Part shown: in pieces, positions 24,999 to 33,256 of the stretch
Numbering within the stretch: the first letter of the stretch is position 1
How the letters are laid out: every line of letters begins with the position of its first letter
From: Rhodocyclales bacterium
GTDB taxonomy: Bacteria; Pseudomonadota; Gammaproteobacteria; Burkholderiales; Rhodocyclaceae
Direction of reading: 5' to 3'
Assembly: GCA_016235165.1 (NCBI GenBank)
Contig: JACRLX010000018.1
Location: 1-55,918, forward strand
Length of the DNA stretch: 55,918 nucleotides
Position numbers and translations under genes: made by a program
The notes under the pieces: generated by a model
What the model was told of the DNA's origin: nothing
The model's input: the letters and a program-made list of their open reading frames with translations, nothing else
The model's database searches: none

Positions 24999-25952
24999 AT
25001 GTCCAAATCTCTCCGTGCCGCCGTCATCGGCGTCGGCTACCTCGGGCGCTTCCACGCCCAGAAATACGCCGCCCTGCCCGATGTCGAGCTGGTCGGCGTG
25101 GTCGATCCCGATCCCGAACGCGCCGCCGCCGTGGCCAGGGAACTCGGCACCGCCGCCTTTGCCAGCCATGCGGAACTCGCCGACAAGGTCGATCTGGTGT
25201 CGATCGCCAGCACCACCGAAAGCCATTACCGCATCGCCCGCGACTGCCTTGGTGCCGGCCTGCATGTGCTGGTGGAAAAGCCGATCACGGTGACCGTGGC
25301 CGAGGCCGACGAGCTGATCGCCCTGGCCGATTCCGGCAAGCGCATGCTGCAGGTGGGGCATCTGGAGCGCTACAACCCGGCCTGGCTCGCGGTGCGCGAC
25401 AAGATCGCCACGCCGCTGTTCATCGAGGCCCACCGCATGGCACCCTTCAAGCCGCGCGGCACGGATGTCTCGGTGGTGCTCGACCTGATGATCCACGACC
25501 TCGACCTGATCCTGCCCCTGGTGCGAAGCCCGATCGCCGACCTGCGCGCCTCGGGCGTGGCGGTGCTGACCGAGGGCATCGACATCGCCAACGCGCGCAT
25601 CGAGTTCGCCAACGGCTGCGTCGCCAACATCACCGCCAGCCGCGCCTCGACGGCGAGCTTGCGGCGCATGCGCATCTTCCAGCACCACGAATACCTCTCG
25701 GTCGATTTCGGCGAGCGCAAGATCGGCGTGGCGAAGAAGCGGGATTCGATCATCGAAGGCGAGCCACCGATCGACAGCGAAAGCCGCGTCGAGCCCCCCG
25801 GCGACGCCCTGCTGAGCGAGATCCAGGCCTTCGTCGCCAGCGTGCGCGGCGAGGCCGTGCCCGGCGGCACCTGCAGCGGCCGCGACGGGCGCGAGGCGCT
25901 GGCCGTGGCGCTCGAAATCGAACGACTGATGCGCAAGCAAGGAAAGCAATGA
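24999..25952 (+). CDS. gnnA: Gfo/Idh/MocA dehydrogenase, GnnA-like (UDP-GlcNAc 3-dehydrogenase)
   Basis: The 317-residue protein has the NAD-binding loop IGVGYLGRFHA (10-20), the family motif EKP at 93-95 and the likely catalytic region MIHDLDLILPLV. GnnA of Acidithiobacillus oxidises C3 of UDP-GlcNAc to the ketone. I assign this role because the next two genes are a DegT aminotransferase and LpxA in overlapping order, which is the known GnnA-GnnB-LpxA set. A WlbA-like O-antigen sugar role is the main alternative. Confidence 0.75.
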   Translation: MSKSLRAAVIGVGYLGRFHAQKYAALPDVELVGVVDPDPERAAAVARELGTAAFASHAELADKVDLVSIASTTESHYRIARDCLGAGLHVLVEKPITVTVAEADELIALADSGKRMLQVGHLERYNPAWLAVRDKIATPLFIEAHRMAPFKPRGTDVSVVLDLMIHDLDLILPLVRSPIADLRASGVAVLTEGIDIANARIEFANGCVANITASRASTASLRRMRIFQHHEYLSVDFGERKIGVAKKRDSIIEGEPPIDSESRVEPPGDALLSEIQAFVASVRGEAVPGGTCSGRDGREALAVALEIERLMRKQGKQ

Positions 25953-27043
25953 ACATCCCGATGCTGGACCTCAAGGCCGAATACGCCTTGCTCAAGGACG
26001 AAATCGAACCCGCGGTCTGCGCCGCACTGGCCGCCTGCCAGTACATCGGCGGGCCCAACGTCAAGGCCTTCGAGGCCGAGGCCGCAGCCTATGCCGGCGT
26101 CAAGCATGCGATCTCCTGCGCCTCCGGCACCGACGCGCTGCTGATCGCCCTGCGCGCAATCGGCCTGGGCCCGGGCGACGAGGTCATCACCACGCCCTTC
26201 ACCTTCGTCGCCACGGTTTCAACCGTCCTGATGTGCGGCGCCAAACCGGTGTTCGTGGATATCGACCCGCGTAGCTTCAACCTTGATCTCAACCAGGTCG
26301 AAGCGGCGATCACGCCTGCTACCCGCGCCATCGTGCCGGTACACCTCTTCGGCCAGCCGGTGCAGCTGGCGCCGCTCAAGGCCCTGTGCGAAAAGCACGG
26401 CCTCAGGCTGATCGAGGATGCCGCGCAGTCCTTCGGCGCGGATTACGCGGGGCGCAAGTCGGGTGCCTACGGCGACATCGGCTGCACCTCCTTCTACCCG
26501 TCGAAGAACCTCTCGGCCTTCGGCGACGGCGGCCTGATCATCACCGACAACGATGCGCTTGCCGCCGAGCTGCGCGTGCTGGCCAGCCACGGCTCGCGCG
26601 TGCGCTACCACCACCACGTGCTCGGCTACAACTCGCGGCTCGACGAAATCCAGGCCGTGATCCTGCGCGCCAAGCTCAAGCGCCTCGATGCCTTCAACAA
26701 TCGCCGTATCGCCATCGCCGACTCTTACAACCGGCAGCTGGCCGGAGTGGTGGAGACACCCTTTGCCGATGGTTACGGCCACCATGTCTATCACCAGTAC
26801 ACCATCCTCTCGGGTCGCCGCGATGCGATCCAGAAGGCGCTCACGGATGCCGGCATCGCCTGTGCCGTGTATTACCCGGTGCCGCTGCACCGGCAGGAAA
26901 TGTTCGCCGCCACGCATGGCGACGTGAAGCTGCCGGTCACCGAGCGCACCGCGCAGCGCTGCCTCTCGCTGCCGATCTCGCCCATGCTTCAGGACGCGCA
27001 GGTAGAGACCGTCTGCGACGTGATCCGCAACGCGCTGAAATGA
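25949..27043 (+). CDS. gnnB: DegT/DnrJ/EryC1 aminotransferase, GnnB-like
   Basis: This 364-residue PLP enzyme has the Schiff-base lysine K186 in SFYPSKNLSAFGDGG. The cofactor loops ASGTDALLIAL and EDAAQSFGA are also present. GnnB transfers an amino group from glutamate to the 3-keto sugar nucleotide, giving UDP-2-acetamido-3-amino-2,3-dideoxyglucose (UDP-GlcNAc3N). The ATG overlaps the gnnA stop (ATGA), and its own stop overlaps lpxA the same way, so the three proteins are made together. Confidence 0.75.
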   Translation: MNIPMLDLKAEYALLKDEIEPAVCAALAACQYIGGPNVKAFEAEAAAYAGVKHAISCASGTDALLIALRAIGLGPGDEVITTPFTFVATVSTVLMCGAKPVFVDIDPRSFNLDLNQVEAAITPATRAIVPVHLFGQPVQLAPLKALCEKHGLRLIEDAAQSFGADYAGRKSGAYGDIGCTSFYPSKNLSAFGDGGLIITDNDALAAELRVLASHGSRVRYHHHVLGYNSRLDEIQAVILRAKLKRLDAFNNRRIAIADSYNRQLAGVVETPFADGYGHHVYHQYTILSGRRDAIQKALTDAGIACAVYYPVPLHRQEMFAATHGDVKLPVTERTAQRCLSLPISPMLQDAQVETVCDVIRNALK

Positions 27044-27813
27044 ACTTCCACCCCACCGCGGTGATCGCGCCCGACGTCAAGCTCGGCGCCGAGGTCCAGA
27101 TCGGCCCCTATGCGGTGATCGAGGAAGACGTGGTGCTCGGCGACGGCTGCCGCATCGCCGCCCATGCCGTGATCAAGCGCCACACGCGCATCGGCGCGCG
27201 CACGCGCATCGCCGAACATGCCGTGATCGGCGGCGACCCGCAGGACTTCAAGTTCAAGTCCGACACGATCTCCTACACCGAGATCGGCGAGGACAACTAC
27301 TTCCGCGAGGGCGTCACCATCCATCGCGGCTCGCGCCCGGACTCGGTGACGCGCATCGGCCGCGGCTGCTTCCTCATGGCCTATGCCCACATCGCCCACG
27401 ACTGCATCGTCGGCGACAACATCGTCATGGCCCACACCGCCGGGATCGCCGGCGAGGTGGTGGTGGAAGACCGCGCCTTCATCTCGGCGGCGGTGACGGT
27501 GCACCAGTTCTGCCGCATCGGCCGCAATGCGATGATCGGGCTCTCGGCCAAGGTGGTGCAGGACGCGCTGCCCTTCTGCATCACCGACGGCAACCCCGGG
27601 CGTGCGCGCGGCCTCAACCTGGTCGGCCTCAAGCGCAACGACTTTGCGCGCGAGGACATCTGCGCGCTGAAGGAGGCCTACCGCATGCTTTACAGCCGTA
27701 TGCCGCTGGAGCAGGCGCTAAGCGCCATGCGCGGGATGGGCAGCGCACCGGTGACGGAAGTTGCCGATTTCATCGCCGGCTCGAAGCGCGGCTTCGCCCA
27801 CCCGACGCGCTAA
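27040..27813 (+). CDS. lpxA: LpxA-type acyl-ACP:UDP-amino sugar acyltransferase
   Basis: The 257-residue left-handed beta-helix protein has imperfect hexapeptide repeats and the LpxA landmarks GGDPQDFKFKSD and REGVTIHRGS. The catalytic His pair is in AHIAHDC (H117 and H120, equivalent to E. coli H122/H125), and a helical C-terminus follows. LpxA puts the first acyl chain on the 3-position. Next to gnnAB the acceptor is expected to be the 3-amino sugar, giving an amide link. The genomic neighbours lpxD-fabZ-lpxB of a canonical locus are absent, so a second lpxA may exist elsewhere. Confidence 0.9.
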   Translation: MNFHPTAVIAPDVKLGAEVQIGPYAVIEEDVVLGDGCRIAAHAVIKRHTRIGARTRIAEHAVIGGDPQDFKFKSDTISYTEIGEDNYFREGVTIHRGSRPDSVTRIGRGCFLMAYAHIAHDCIVGDNIVMAHTAGIAGEVVVEDRAFISAAVTVHQFCRIGRNAMIGLSAKVVQDALPFCITDGNPGRARGLNLVGLKRNDFAREDICALKEAYRMLYSRMPLEQALSAMRGMGSAPVTEVADFIAGSKRGFAHPTR

Positions 27814-28271
27814 CCGAGGAAGCGGCGGAAGAACTTCCCCAGCGAACCCTTCAGCGCCACTTTTTCGCGATCGCGAAATTCGTCGGCGTAGGAGCGATCG
27901 ATGAAGCGGATGTGCTGCACCAGCCAGTCGCGCAGGAAATGCACCAGTGCCAGCGACAGGGGTTCACCAGCGGCCACGGCCGCTTTTTCCTGTGCGATAC
28001 GGCCGATGAACTTCTCGTGTTCGGCCTTGTGCTCGGCGAAACGGCTGTAGCGCTGTTCAAGCATGAAGGCCTCTTCGGCCGAAAAATGCGTCACGGTATA
28101 GCTTTCCAGCGCTTCCACCAGGCGCATCGCGGCGTCGGCATTGGCCTTGCTGACCAGGCCCAGCCATACCTCGTTGATCAGGGTGAACAGGTGCTTGTGC
28201 TGGTCGTCGATCTCATCGAGTCCAAGTGCATACTCGTCCGACCACGCCGCCACGGATTGTTTGGAATTCAT
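27810..28271 (-). CDS. Bacteriohemerythrin
   Basis: The 153-residue four-helix protein keeps the di-iron ligands of hemerythrins: H25 in DDQHKHLF, H62 and E66 in THFSAEEAF, H81 and H85 in EHKAEHEKF, H120 and D125 in QHIRFID. It should bind oxygen reversibly, as storage or sensor in microaerobic cells. It converges with lpxA and overlaps its stop by four bases. Confidence 0.92.
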   Translation of the reverse strand: MNSKQSVAAWSDEYALGLDEIDDQHKHLFTLINEVWLGLVSKANADAAMRLVEALESYTVTHFSAEEAFMLEQRYSRFAEHKAEHEKFIGRIAQEKAAVAAGEPLSLALVHFLRDWLVQHIRFIDRSYADEFRDREKVALKGSLGKFFRRFLG

Positions 28272-28334
28272 CGCGTCCCCAAGTTCAAAAACATGCGAAA
28301 TGGTAAACGAACCCGGCCCGCGGAAACAGGCAAA

Positions 28335-29570
28335 CTAACGCCGTCCTCCCGCCAATTTCCGCGCTTCGGGCATCCGGCGCAGGCGCCACACCGCTACCGG
28401 GCCCAGCAGGCCGCCGATGCCCAGGGTAGACCAGGCCAGGCCCCAGATCACCTGCTCGGTCAATCCGCCGGCGCGGCCCCAATCGAGCACCAGGCCGAAG
28501 ACCCAGGGCGAGATCGCGCCGGCGCCAAAGCCGAGCACCGAGCGCAACGAATAGGCAACGCCGAGATAGCGGGGATCGGTCAGTTCGGTCAGGGTCGTCG
28601 AGTGGATGGAGGAATCGCCGACTCCGGTAACGTTGTAGAACACCGCCACCGCCACCAGCAGAAACATCGGCGCGCCCACCAGCCAGCCGAAGCTGAAGGA
28701 GCAGGCCAGGCTGGACAAGGCCATGACCAGGGTCACCGCCGTGCGACCATGGCGATCGGAGAGCGAACCGCCGAGCACGCTGCCGACCACGGCCACCAGA
28801 TAGGTCAAGGCCGTCAGCGTCGCGCCCAGGCTCACGGCGCGCTGGCCGTCGCCGCCGCCGACTACCGATGCCGCAGCAAGGAAGGCCGGCAGCCAGGCCC
28901 AGAGGCCGAGCAGTTCCCAGGCGTGGAAGGTATAGCCCCAGATCGAGAGCATCGCCGGCTTGTTCTTCAACACCTCGCCGATGCGGTTGCGCGTGCCGTG
29001 GCCGTCGGGCAGGGCGTGCACCACGTTGGGCACGTCGCGCAGGGTCCACCAGCCCAGCAACAGGCCCAGCAGCGGACACAGCGCGGTGGCGACGAAGCCG
29101 GCGCGCCAGCCGGCCAGCGGAATCATGGCGCTGGCGATCAGCAAGCCGATGGCATAGCCGAGCGACGCGGCGGCAAGATAGAAGCCCAAAGCCAGTCCGC
29201 GCCGCTCGGGCATGCGCTGGGCGACGATGGCCAGGCCCGGCGTGTAGGAACCGCCCGAACACAGCCCGGTCAGGCCGTAGAGCAGCAGCGCCGAGGCGAA
29301 GCCGTCGGCGAAGAAGGCGAACAGCAGGCCGCTGGCAACTGCGGCAAGGCCGGTCAACAGGTAGATGCGGCACGCGCCGAAACGGTCGGAAAGGAAACCG
29401 ACCGAAAACAGCGAAATCAGGAAGCCGATGTGATAGCCCGACTGCACCATGCCGGCCTGCCAGGCGCTCATCTGCCAGTCGTCGCGCAGCAACGGCAACA
29501 CGGCCGACCAGGCGGTGAACATGGTGGCGAAGGCGGCGCGCGCGGCGCAAAACTGGAGCAGCCAGGACAT
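28335..29570 (-). CDS. Major facilitator superfamily transporter
   Basis: The 411-residue protein has about 12 hydrophobic segments and the MFS loop FLSDRFGACR between helices 2 and 3. Repeats of the motif (GGSLSDRHGRTAV) follow in the second half. Substrate cannot be told from sequence. It is divergent from metK and no ribosome site is obvious at the chosen ATG. Confidence 0.85.
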   Translation of the reverse strand: MSWLLQFCAARAAFATMFTAWSAVLPLLRDDWQMSAWQAGMVQSGYHIGFLISLFSVGFLSDRFGACRIYLLTGLAAVASGLLFAFFADGFASALLLYGLTGLCSGGSYTPGLAIVAQRMPERRGLALGFYLAAASLGYAIGLLIASAMIPLAGWRAGFVATALCPLLGLLLGWWTLRDVPNVVHALPDGHGTRNRIGEVLKNKPAMLSIWGYTFHAWELLGLWAWLPAFLAAASVVGGGDGQRAVSLGATLTALTYLVAVVGSVLGGSLSDRHGRTAVTLVMALSSLACSFSFGWLVGAPMFLLVAVAVFYNVTGVGDSSIHSTTLTELTDPRYLGVAYSLRSVLGFGAGAISPWVFGLVLDWGRAGGLTEQVIWGLAWSTLGIGGLLGPVAVWRLRRMPEARKLAGGRR

Positions 29571-29664
29571 GGGGCGAGTTTAGGGCCAGCGGCGCCGAAT
29601 TGACGCCCGCGCCATTCCCGTCCTACAATGCGCGCTGTTCCGCCGAGTTAAAAGACAACTTGCG

Positions 29665-29765
29665 AGGCGGAGACGGCGCGAAGCGAATGCTCACGGACCG
29701 GAAAACAAATTTCGCTAAAGCGTCGCCTGCTCCCGCCCCATAGCTGGCCTCGCCAAGCATGGGGC
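29665..29765 (+). promoter_or_regulatory. Structured 5' leader of metK with terminator-like hairpin
   Basis: Nested stems can form: AGGC/GCCT (29665-29668 with 29725-29728), GACG/CGTC (29672-29675 with 29721-29724) and AGCGAA/TTCGCT (29682-29687 with 29711-29716). A second hairpin follows, GCCCCAT (29735-29741) with ATGGGGC (29759-29765), with TGGC/GCCA inside its loop and a TTTT run after it. It lies just before the metK ribosome site. This looks like an attenuator or riboswitch expression platform; I do not recognise a named SAM or SAH riboswitch. Confidence 0.45.
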
Positions 29766-29787
29766 ATTTTAGTTTGTGGAGCAAACA

Positions 29788-30969
29788 ATGGCACAGGAAT
29801 ACTTCTTCACCTCCGAGTCGGTCTCGGAAGGCCATCCGGACAAGGTCTCGGACCAGATTTCCGACGCGATCCTCGACGCCATCCTGGCGCAGGACCCTTA
29901 CTCGCGCGTTGCCGCCGAAACGCTGTGCAACACCGGCCTGGTGGTGCTGGCCGGCGAAATCACAACCAAGGCCAATGTCGATTACATCCACGTCGCGCGC
30001 GAGACCCTGAAGCGCATCGGCTACGACAACACCGACTACGGCATCGACTACCGGGGCTGCGCCGTGCTGGTGGCCTACGACAAGCAGAGCCCGGACATCG
30101 CCCAGGGCGTGGATCGCGCCTCGGACGACTACCTCAACCAGGGCGCCGGCGACCAGGGCCTGATGTTCGGTTACGCCAGCGACGAGACCCCGGTGCTCAT
30201 GCCGATGCCGATCTACCTTTCGCACCGCCTGGTCGAGCGCCAGTCGATGCTGCGCCGCGACGGCCGCCTGCCCTGGCTGCGCCCCGACGCCAAGTCGCAG
30301 GTCACCGTGCGCTATGTCGATGGCAAGCCCTTCGCGATCGACACCGTGGTGCTGTCCACCCAGCATTCGCCGGAAATGTCGGACGGCCCGAAGATGAAGG
30401 CGGCCGCGATCGAGGCAGTGATCGAGGACATCATCAAGCCGGTGCTGCCCAAGGAGCTGATCAAGGGCGAGATCAAGTACCTGGTCAACCCCACCGGCCG
30501 CTTCGTCGTCGGCGGCCCGCAGGGCGACTGCGGCCTCACCGGGCGCAAGATCATCGTCGACACCTACGGCGGCGCGGCGCCCCACGGCGGCGGCGCCTTC
30601 TCCGGCAAGGACCCGTCCAAGGTCGACCGCTCGGCGGCCTACGCCGGCCGCTACGTGGCGAAGAACATCGTCGCCGCCGGGCTGGCCAGCAAGTGCCTGG
30701 TGCAGATCTCCTATGCCATTGGCGTGGCGCAGCCGACCTCGGTGTGGGTCACCACGCAGGGCACCGGCAAGGTATCCGACGAGACGATCGCCGAGTTGGT
30801 GAAGAAGCACTTCGACCTGCGGCCGAAAGGCATCGTGCAGATGCTCGACCTGCTGCGCCCGATCTACGAGAAGACCGCCGCCTACGGCCACTTCGGCCGC
30901 GACGAGCCGGAGTTCAGCTGGGAAGCGACCGACAAGGCCGCCGCGCTGAGGGCCGACGCCGGTTTGTAA
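29788..30969 (+). CDS. metK: S-adenosylmethionine synthetase MetK
   Basis: The 393-residue enzyme makes S-adenosylmethionine from methionine and ATP. Landmarks are [20 protein letters not shown] at the N-terminus, [12 protein letters not shown], and the phosphate loop [20 protein letters not shown] use the ATG at 29788, behind GTGGAG, rather than the in-frame GTG 12 bases earlier. A strong terminator follows, so it is a single-gene unit with the leader described above. Confidence 0.97.
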   Translation: MAQEYFFTSESVSEGHPDKVSDQISDAILDAILAQDPYSRVAAETLCNTGLVVLAGEITTKANVDYIHVARETLKRIGYDNTDYGIDYRGCAVLVAYDKQSPDIAQGVDRASDDYLNQGAGDQGLMFGYASDETPVLMPMPIYLSHRLVERQSMLRRDGRLPWLRPDAKSQVTVRYVDGKPFAIDTVVLSTQHSPEMSDGPKMKAAAIEAVIEDIIKPVLPKELIKGEIKYLVNPTGRFVVGGPQGDCGLTGRKIIVDTYGGAAPHGGGAFSGKDPSKVDRSAAYAGRYVAKNIVAAGLASKCLVQISYAIGVAQPTSVWVTTQGTGKVSDETIAELVKKHFDLRPKGIVQMLDLLRPIYEKTAAYGHFGRDEPEFSWEATDKAAALRADAGL

Positions 30970-30990
30970 GACCCGTCCCGCAGTGTGTGA

Positions 30991-31016
30991 AAGGCCCGCC
31001 ACAGGCGGGCCTTTTT
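30991..31016 (+). terminator. Rho-independent terminator of metK
   Basis: AAGGCCCGCC, loop ACA, GGCGGGCCTTTTT is a strong hairpin with a T-run 21 bases after the metK stop. Confidence 0.9.
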
Positions 31017-31046
31017 GTTTGCCGAGCCGACACCGGAGTGCGTGCC

Positions 31047-31448
31047 ATGGCCGATAATCACGCCATGAACGATCTCGCGAAAAATGTGTTGGGCGGCATC
31101 CTCCAACCCTGCGGCACCGACCCCATGACGGGCTTTTTCCGTACCGGCGATTGTCAGGTGACGGAAGAGGATGTCGGCAACCATGGCGTCTGCATCATCG
31201 CCACGGACCAGTTCCTGAGCTTTTCGCGCTCGCGCGGCAACGATTTGTCGACGCCGATGCCCGAATACGATTTTCCGGGGCTCAAGGCCGGCGACCGCTG
31301 GTGCCTGTGCTCGGCGCGCTGGCAGGAGGCCCTGCTGGCCGGCATGGCGCCGCAGGTGGTGCTGGAATCCACCTCCGCCGCTGCGCTCGAGGTGGTCAAG
31401 CTGGCCGACCTCAAGCGCTACGCAGTGAAACTCGACCAGGAGAAATGA
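31047..31448 (+). CDS. DUF2237 family protein
   Basis: This 133-residue protein matches the DUF2237 family by its motifs NVLGGILQPCGTDPMTGF, SRSRGNDLSTPMPEYDFPG and GDRWCLCSARW. Function is unknown. GGAG is nine bases before the ATG at 31047; another Met at 31065 is possible. The stop overlaps the peroxidase start region, so the two are probably co-expressed. Confidence 0.87.
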   Translation: MADNHAMNDLAKNVLGGILQPCGTDPMTGFFRTGDCQVTEEDVGNHGVCIIATDQFLSFSRSRGNDLSTPMPEYDFPGLKAGDRWCLCSARWQEALLAGMAPQVVLESTSAAALEVVKLADLKRYAVKLDQEK

Positions 31449-31927
31449 TGAGCGATCTCTACAAACTCTCGGCCAAGGCCCTGGACGGTACGCTGCGTTC
31501 GATGAAGGATTGCAAGGGACGGGTACTGCTGTTCGTCAATGTCGCCAGCGGTTGCGGCTTCACGCCGCAGTATGCCGGGCTCGAAGCCCTGTGGCGCAAA
31601 TACGGCGGGCGCGGACTGACGGTGTTGGGATTTCCCTGCAACCAGTTCGGCGGCCAGGAACCGGGGGGCGAAGCCGAGATCGGGGAGTTTTGCAGCCTGA
31701 ACTACGAGGTCAGCTTTCCCATGTTCGCCAAGGTGGATGTGAATGGCGCCAACACCCATCCGGTTTTCGCCTTTCTCAAGGCCGGCGCTCCCGGCGTGCT
31801 CGGCACCGAAGCGGTGAAATGGAACTTCACCAAGTTCCTGGTCGACCGCAAAGGCGAGGTGGTCGGCCGCTACGCTTCGGCGACCCAACCCGAGGACCTG
31901 GCCGAGGCTATCGAAAAGCTGCTCTGA
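31448..31927 (+). CDS. Glutathione/thioredoxin peroxidase, GPx family
   Basis: The 159-residue enzyme reduces peroxides. The active-site Cys is in NVASGCGFTPQY, the Gln in FPCNQFGGQEPG and the Trp in VKWNFTKFLVD, so the Cys-Gln-Trp triad is intact. It uses cysteine rather than selenocysteine. Two ATGs are adjacent; the second sits at the better distance from AGGAG. Confidence 0.93.
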   Translation: MSDLYKLSAKALDGTLRSMKDCKGRVLLFVNVASGCGFTPQYAGLEALWRKYGGRGLTVLGFPCNQFGGQEPGGEAEIGEFCSLNYEVSFPMFAKVDVNGANTHPVFAFLKAGAPGVLGTEAVKWNFTKFLVDRKGEVVGRYASATQPEDLAEAIEKLL

Positions 31928-31939
31928 CGGCCCCGCGAC

Positions 31940-32137
31940 TCAGGCGGCGGCCTTGGCCGGCTGGCGCCGCGCCGGGCGTAAACCTTCCTCGTCGGCGGTC
32001 GCGTCATCCTCTTCGGCACCAAAGCGGACGATGTGCACCCCCGCCGGCAGCTCGCTGCGGCGGCGGGAAAGCTCCTTCAGCCAGTCGTTGCCCGGCGGGG
32101 CGAGGACATCCATCAGGCTCATTGCACGGCGGGTCAT
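31940..32137 (-). CDS. Small hypothetical protein
   Basis: This 65-residue reading frame has a good AGGAG site seven bases before its ATG. It has a hydrophilic, charged sequence with SLMDVLAPPGNDWLKELSRR near the start and an Ala/Lys-rich end. I recognise no family. It is convergent with the peroxidase gene. Confidence 0.5.
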   Translation of the reverse strand: MTRRAMSLMDVLAPPGNDWLKELSRRRSELPAGVHIVRFGAEEDDATADEEGLRPARRQPAKAAA

Positions 32138-32636
32138 TTGCGGCTCCTGTTTCGCTAAAGCTGCACCGGATTGTGCACCGCGTCCGGTATCGCGGCCTCC
32201 CGGAACTGCCAGGACCTGTATCGGCCTGGCAAAAGTCGAAGGCCCCGCGCAGCGAGGCCTTCGGGCGGCTGGAGGAGGTAAGCCAGCCGCCGGGGGATCG
32301 TACCTCAGCGCGTCAGGTAAAGGCGCGAATCGGCAAGAAATTTAACGATGGTTTCGGTTTCCACGATACTGAACCTGTTCAACGGGGGATGCATGAGCAA
32401 ATAGATGGGGATAGGGCAACAAGGTTCAACGCCAATTTGCAACAAGTTGTTGCGGTTCGCCGCAAAACTCGCCCGCTTGCCAAGCCTGGCTTTCCCCCTT
32501 GGGCCTGCCAAATAATAAATTTGTATTTTTTCAACAACTTAGAATTGGCTCGCCATAAATCCCGCGATGGCTACACGTTGCGGATGGGCCAGATCATGGC
32601 GGATTGCCTGCTGCACTGGCTGGATCGCGCGCCCGT
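32138..32636. other. 500-base non-coding region with paired hairpins and an AT-rich tract
   Basis: No supportable gene is seen. Two strong hairpins follow each other: GAAGGCC/GGCCTTC (32238-32244 with 32256-32262) and GGCGGCTGG/CCAGCCGCC (32264-32272 with 32283-32291). The loop of the second contains AGGAGGT on the plus strand. From about 32500 to 32545 the DNA is unusually AT-rich (AATAATAAATTTGTATTTTT), a plausible promoter for the leftward small gene or an unannotated RNA. Confidence 0.4.
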
Positions 32637-33023
32637 TCAGCGCATGATGCCATCGACGTAATACCAGCGCCCTTCCTCGCGGCGGAAACGGCTCGTTTCG
32701 TGGATGCGCTGCGCACGCCCGCCAACGCGGCAACGGGCGACGAATTCCACCGTGGCTTCAGCGCCGACTTCCCGCTGCGCCTTCACTTCCAGCCCCAGCC
32801 ATTTCGGCGCCGGCGCGCTCGCCAGATCCAGCGCAGGGGGCCGCGTCGTGGCGTGCCAGGTGGCGAGCAGGTAGGCCTCCAGTCCGCGCACGTAGGCGCT
32901 GTAGCGCGAACGCATCAGGGATTCCGCATCGGGTGCCGCGGCGCCTGCATGCCAGCGCCCGCAACACTGGTCATAGGCCAGCGGCCGGCCGCAGGGACAG
33001 GGCGATGGCGGTTTGGCCTTCAC
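32637..33023 (-). CDS. YchJ-family SEC-C motif protein
   Basis: The 128-residue protein starts with a zinc-binding SEC-C motif ([14 protein letters not shown]) followed by the NTF2-like YchJ domain ([20 protein letters not shown] and the [18 protein letters not shown] end). Its role is unknown. It starts at a GTG overlapping the stop of the upstream small membrane gene. Confidence 0.85.
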   Translation of the reverse strand: MKAKPPSPCPCGRPLAYDQCCGRWHAGAAAPDAESLMRSRYSAYVRGLEAYLLATWHATTRPPALDLASAPAPKWLGLEVKAQREVGAEATVEFVARCRVGGRAQRIHETSRFRREEGRWYYVDGIMR

Positions 33024-33256
33024 GACTTGCCCTCGTCGGCATCCGGCGGCAGCGCACACTTCGGGCAGTCGCGGCCGAAGGGCGAGATGAAGCGCCACCA
33101 GATCCAGGCCAGCACCGGCAGCAGGCCGAGCAGGACGATGTCGTCCCATCCCGGTTGCGCCAGCTCGCCCTGCCACCAGGCGACGGCGGCGCGGATCGCC
33201 TCGATCAACAGCACCAGGTAGCCGAAGCCGGCCAAGAGCAGCAGCAGGCGCTTCAT
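33020..33256 (-). CDS. Small membrane protein, unknown
   Basis: The 78-residue protein has two hydrophobic helices ([20 protein letters not shown] and [17 protein letters not shown]) and a C-terminal [18 protein letters not shown] with a CxxC pair. Its start overlaps the dacB stop and its stop overlaps the ychJ start, so it is translated within a dacB operon. No known family is recognised. Confidence 0.7.
   Translation of the reverse strand: MKRLLLLLAGFGYLVLLIEAIRAAVAWWQGELAQPGWDDIVLLGLLPVLAWIWWRFISPFGRDCPKCALPPDADEGKS

Noticed and set aside
29640..29787. Call of a SAM-II or SAH riboswitch before metK
   Set aside because: The nested stems are real on paper, but I cannot align them to the core of a known class, so only a structured leader is reported.
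31448..31927. Possible selenoprotein glutathione peroxidase
   Set aside because: The active-site codon is TGC (Cys), not TGA, and no SECIS-like need arises.
32305..32511. A 68-codon minus frame in the non-coding gap
   Set aside because: No ribosome site, no recognisable family and atypical composition; the stretch is better described as non-coding.
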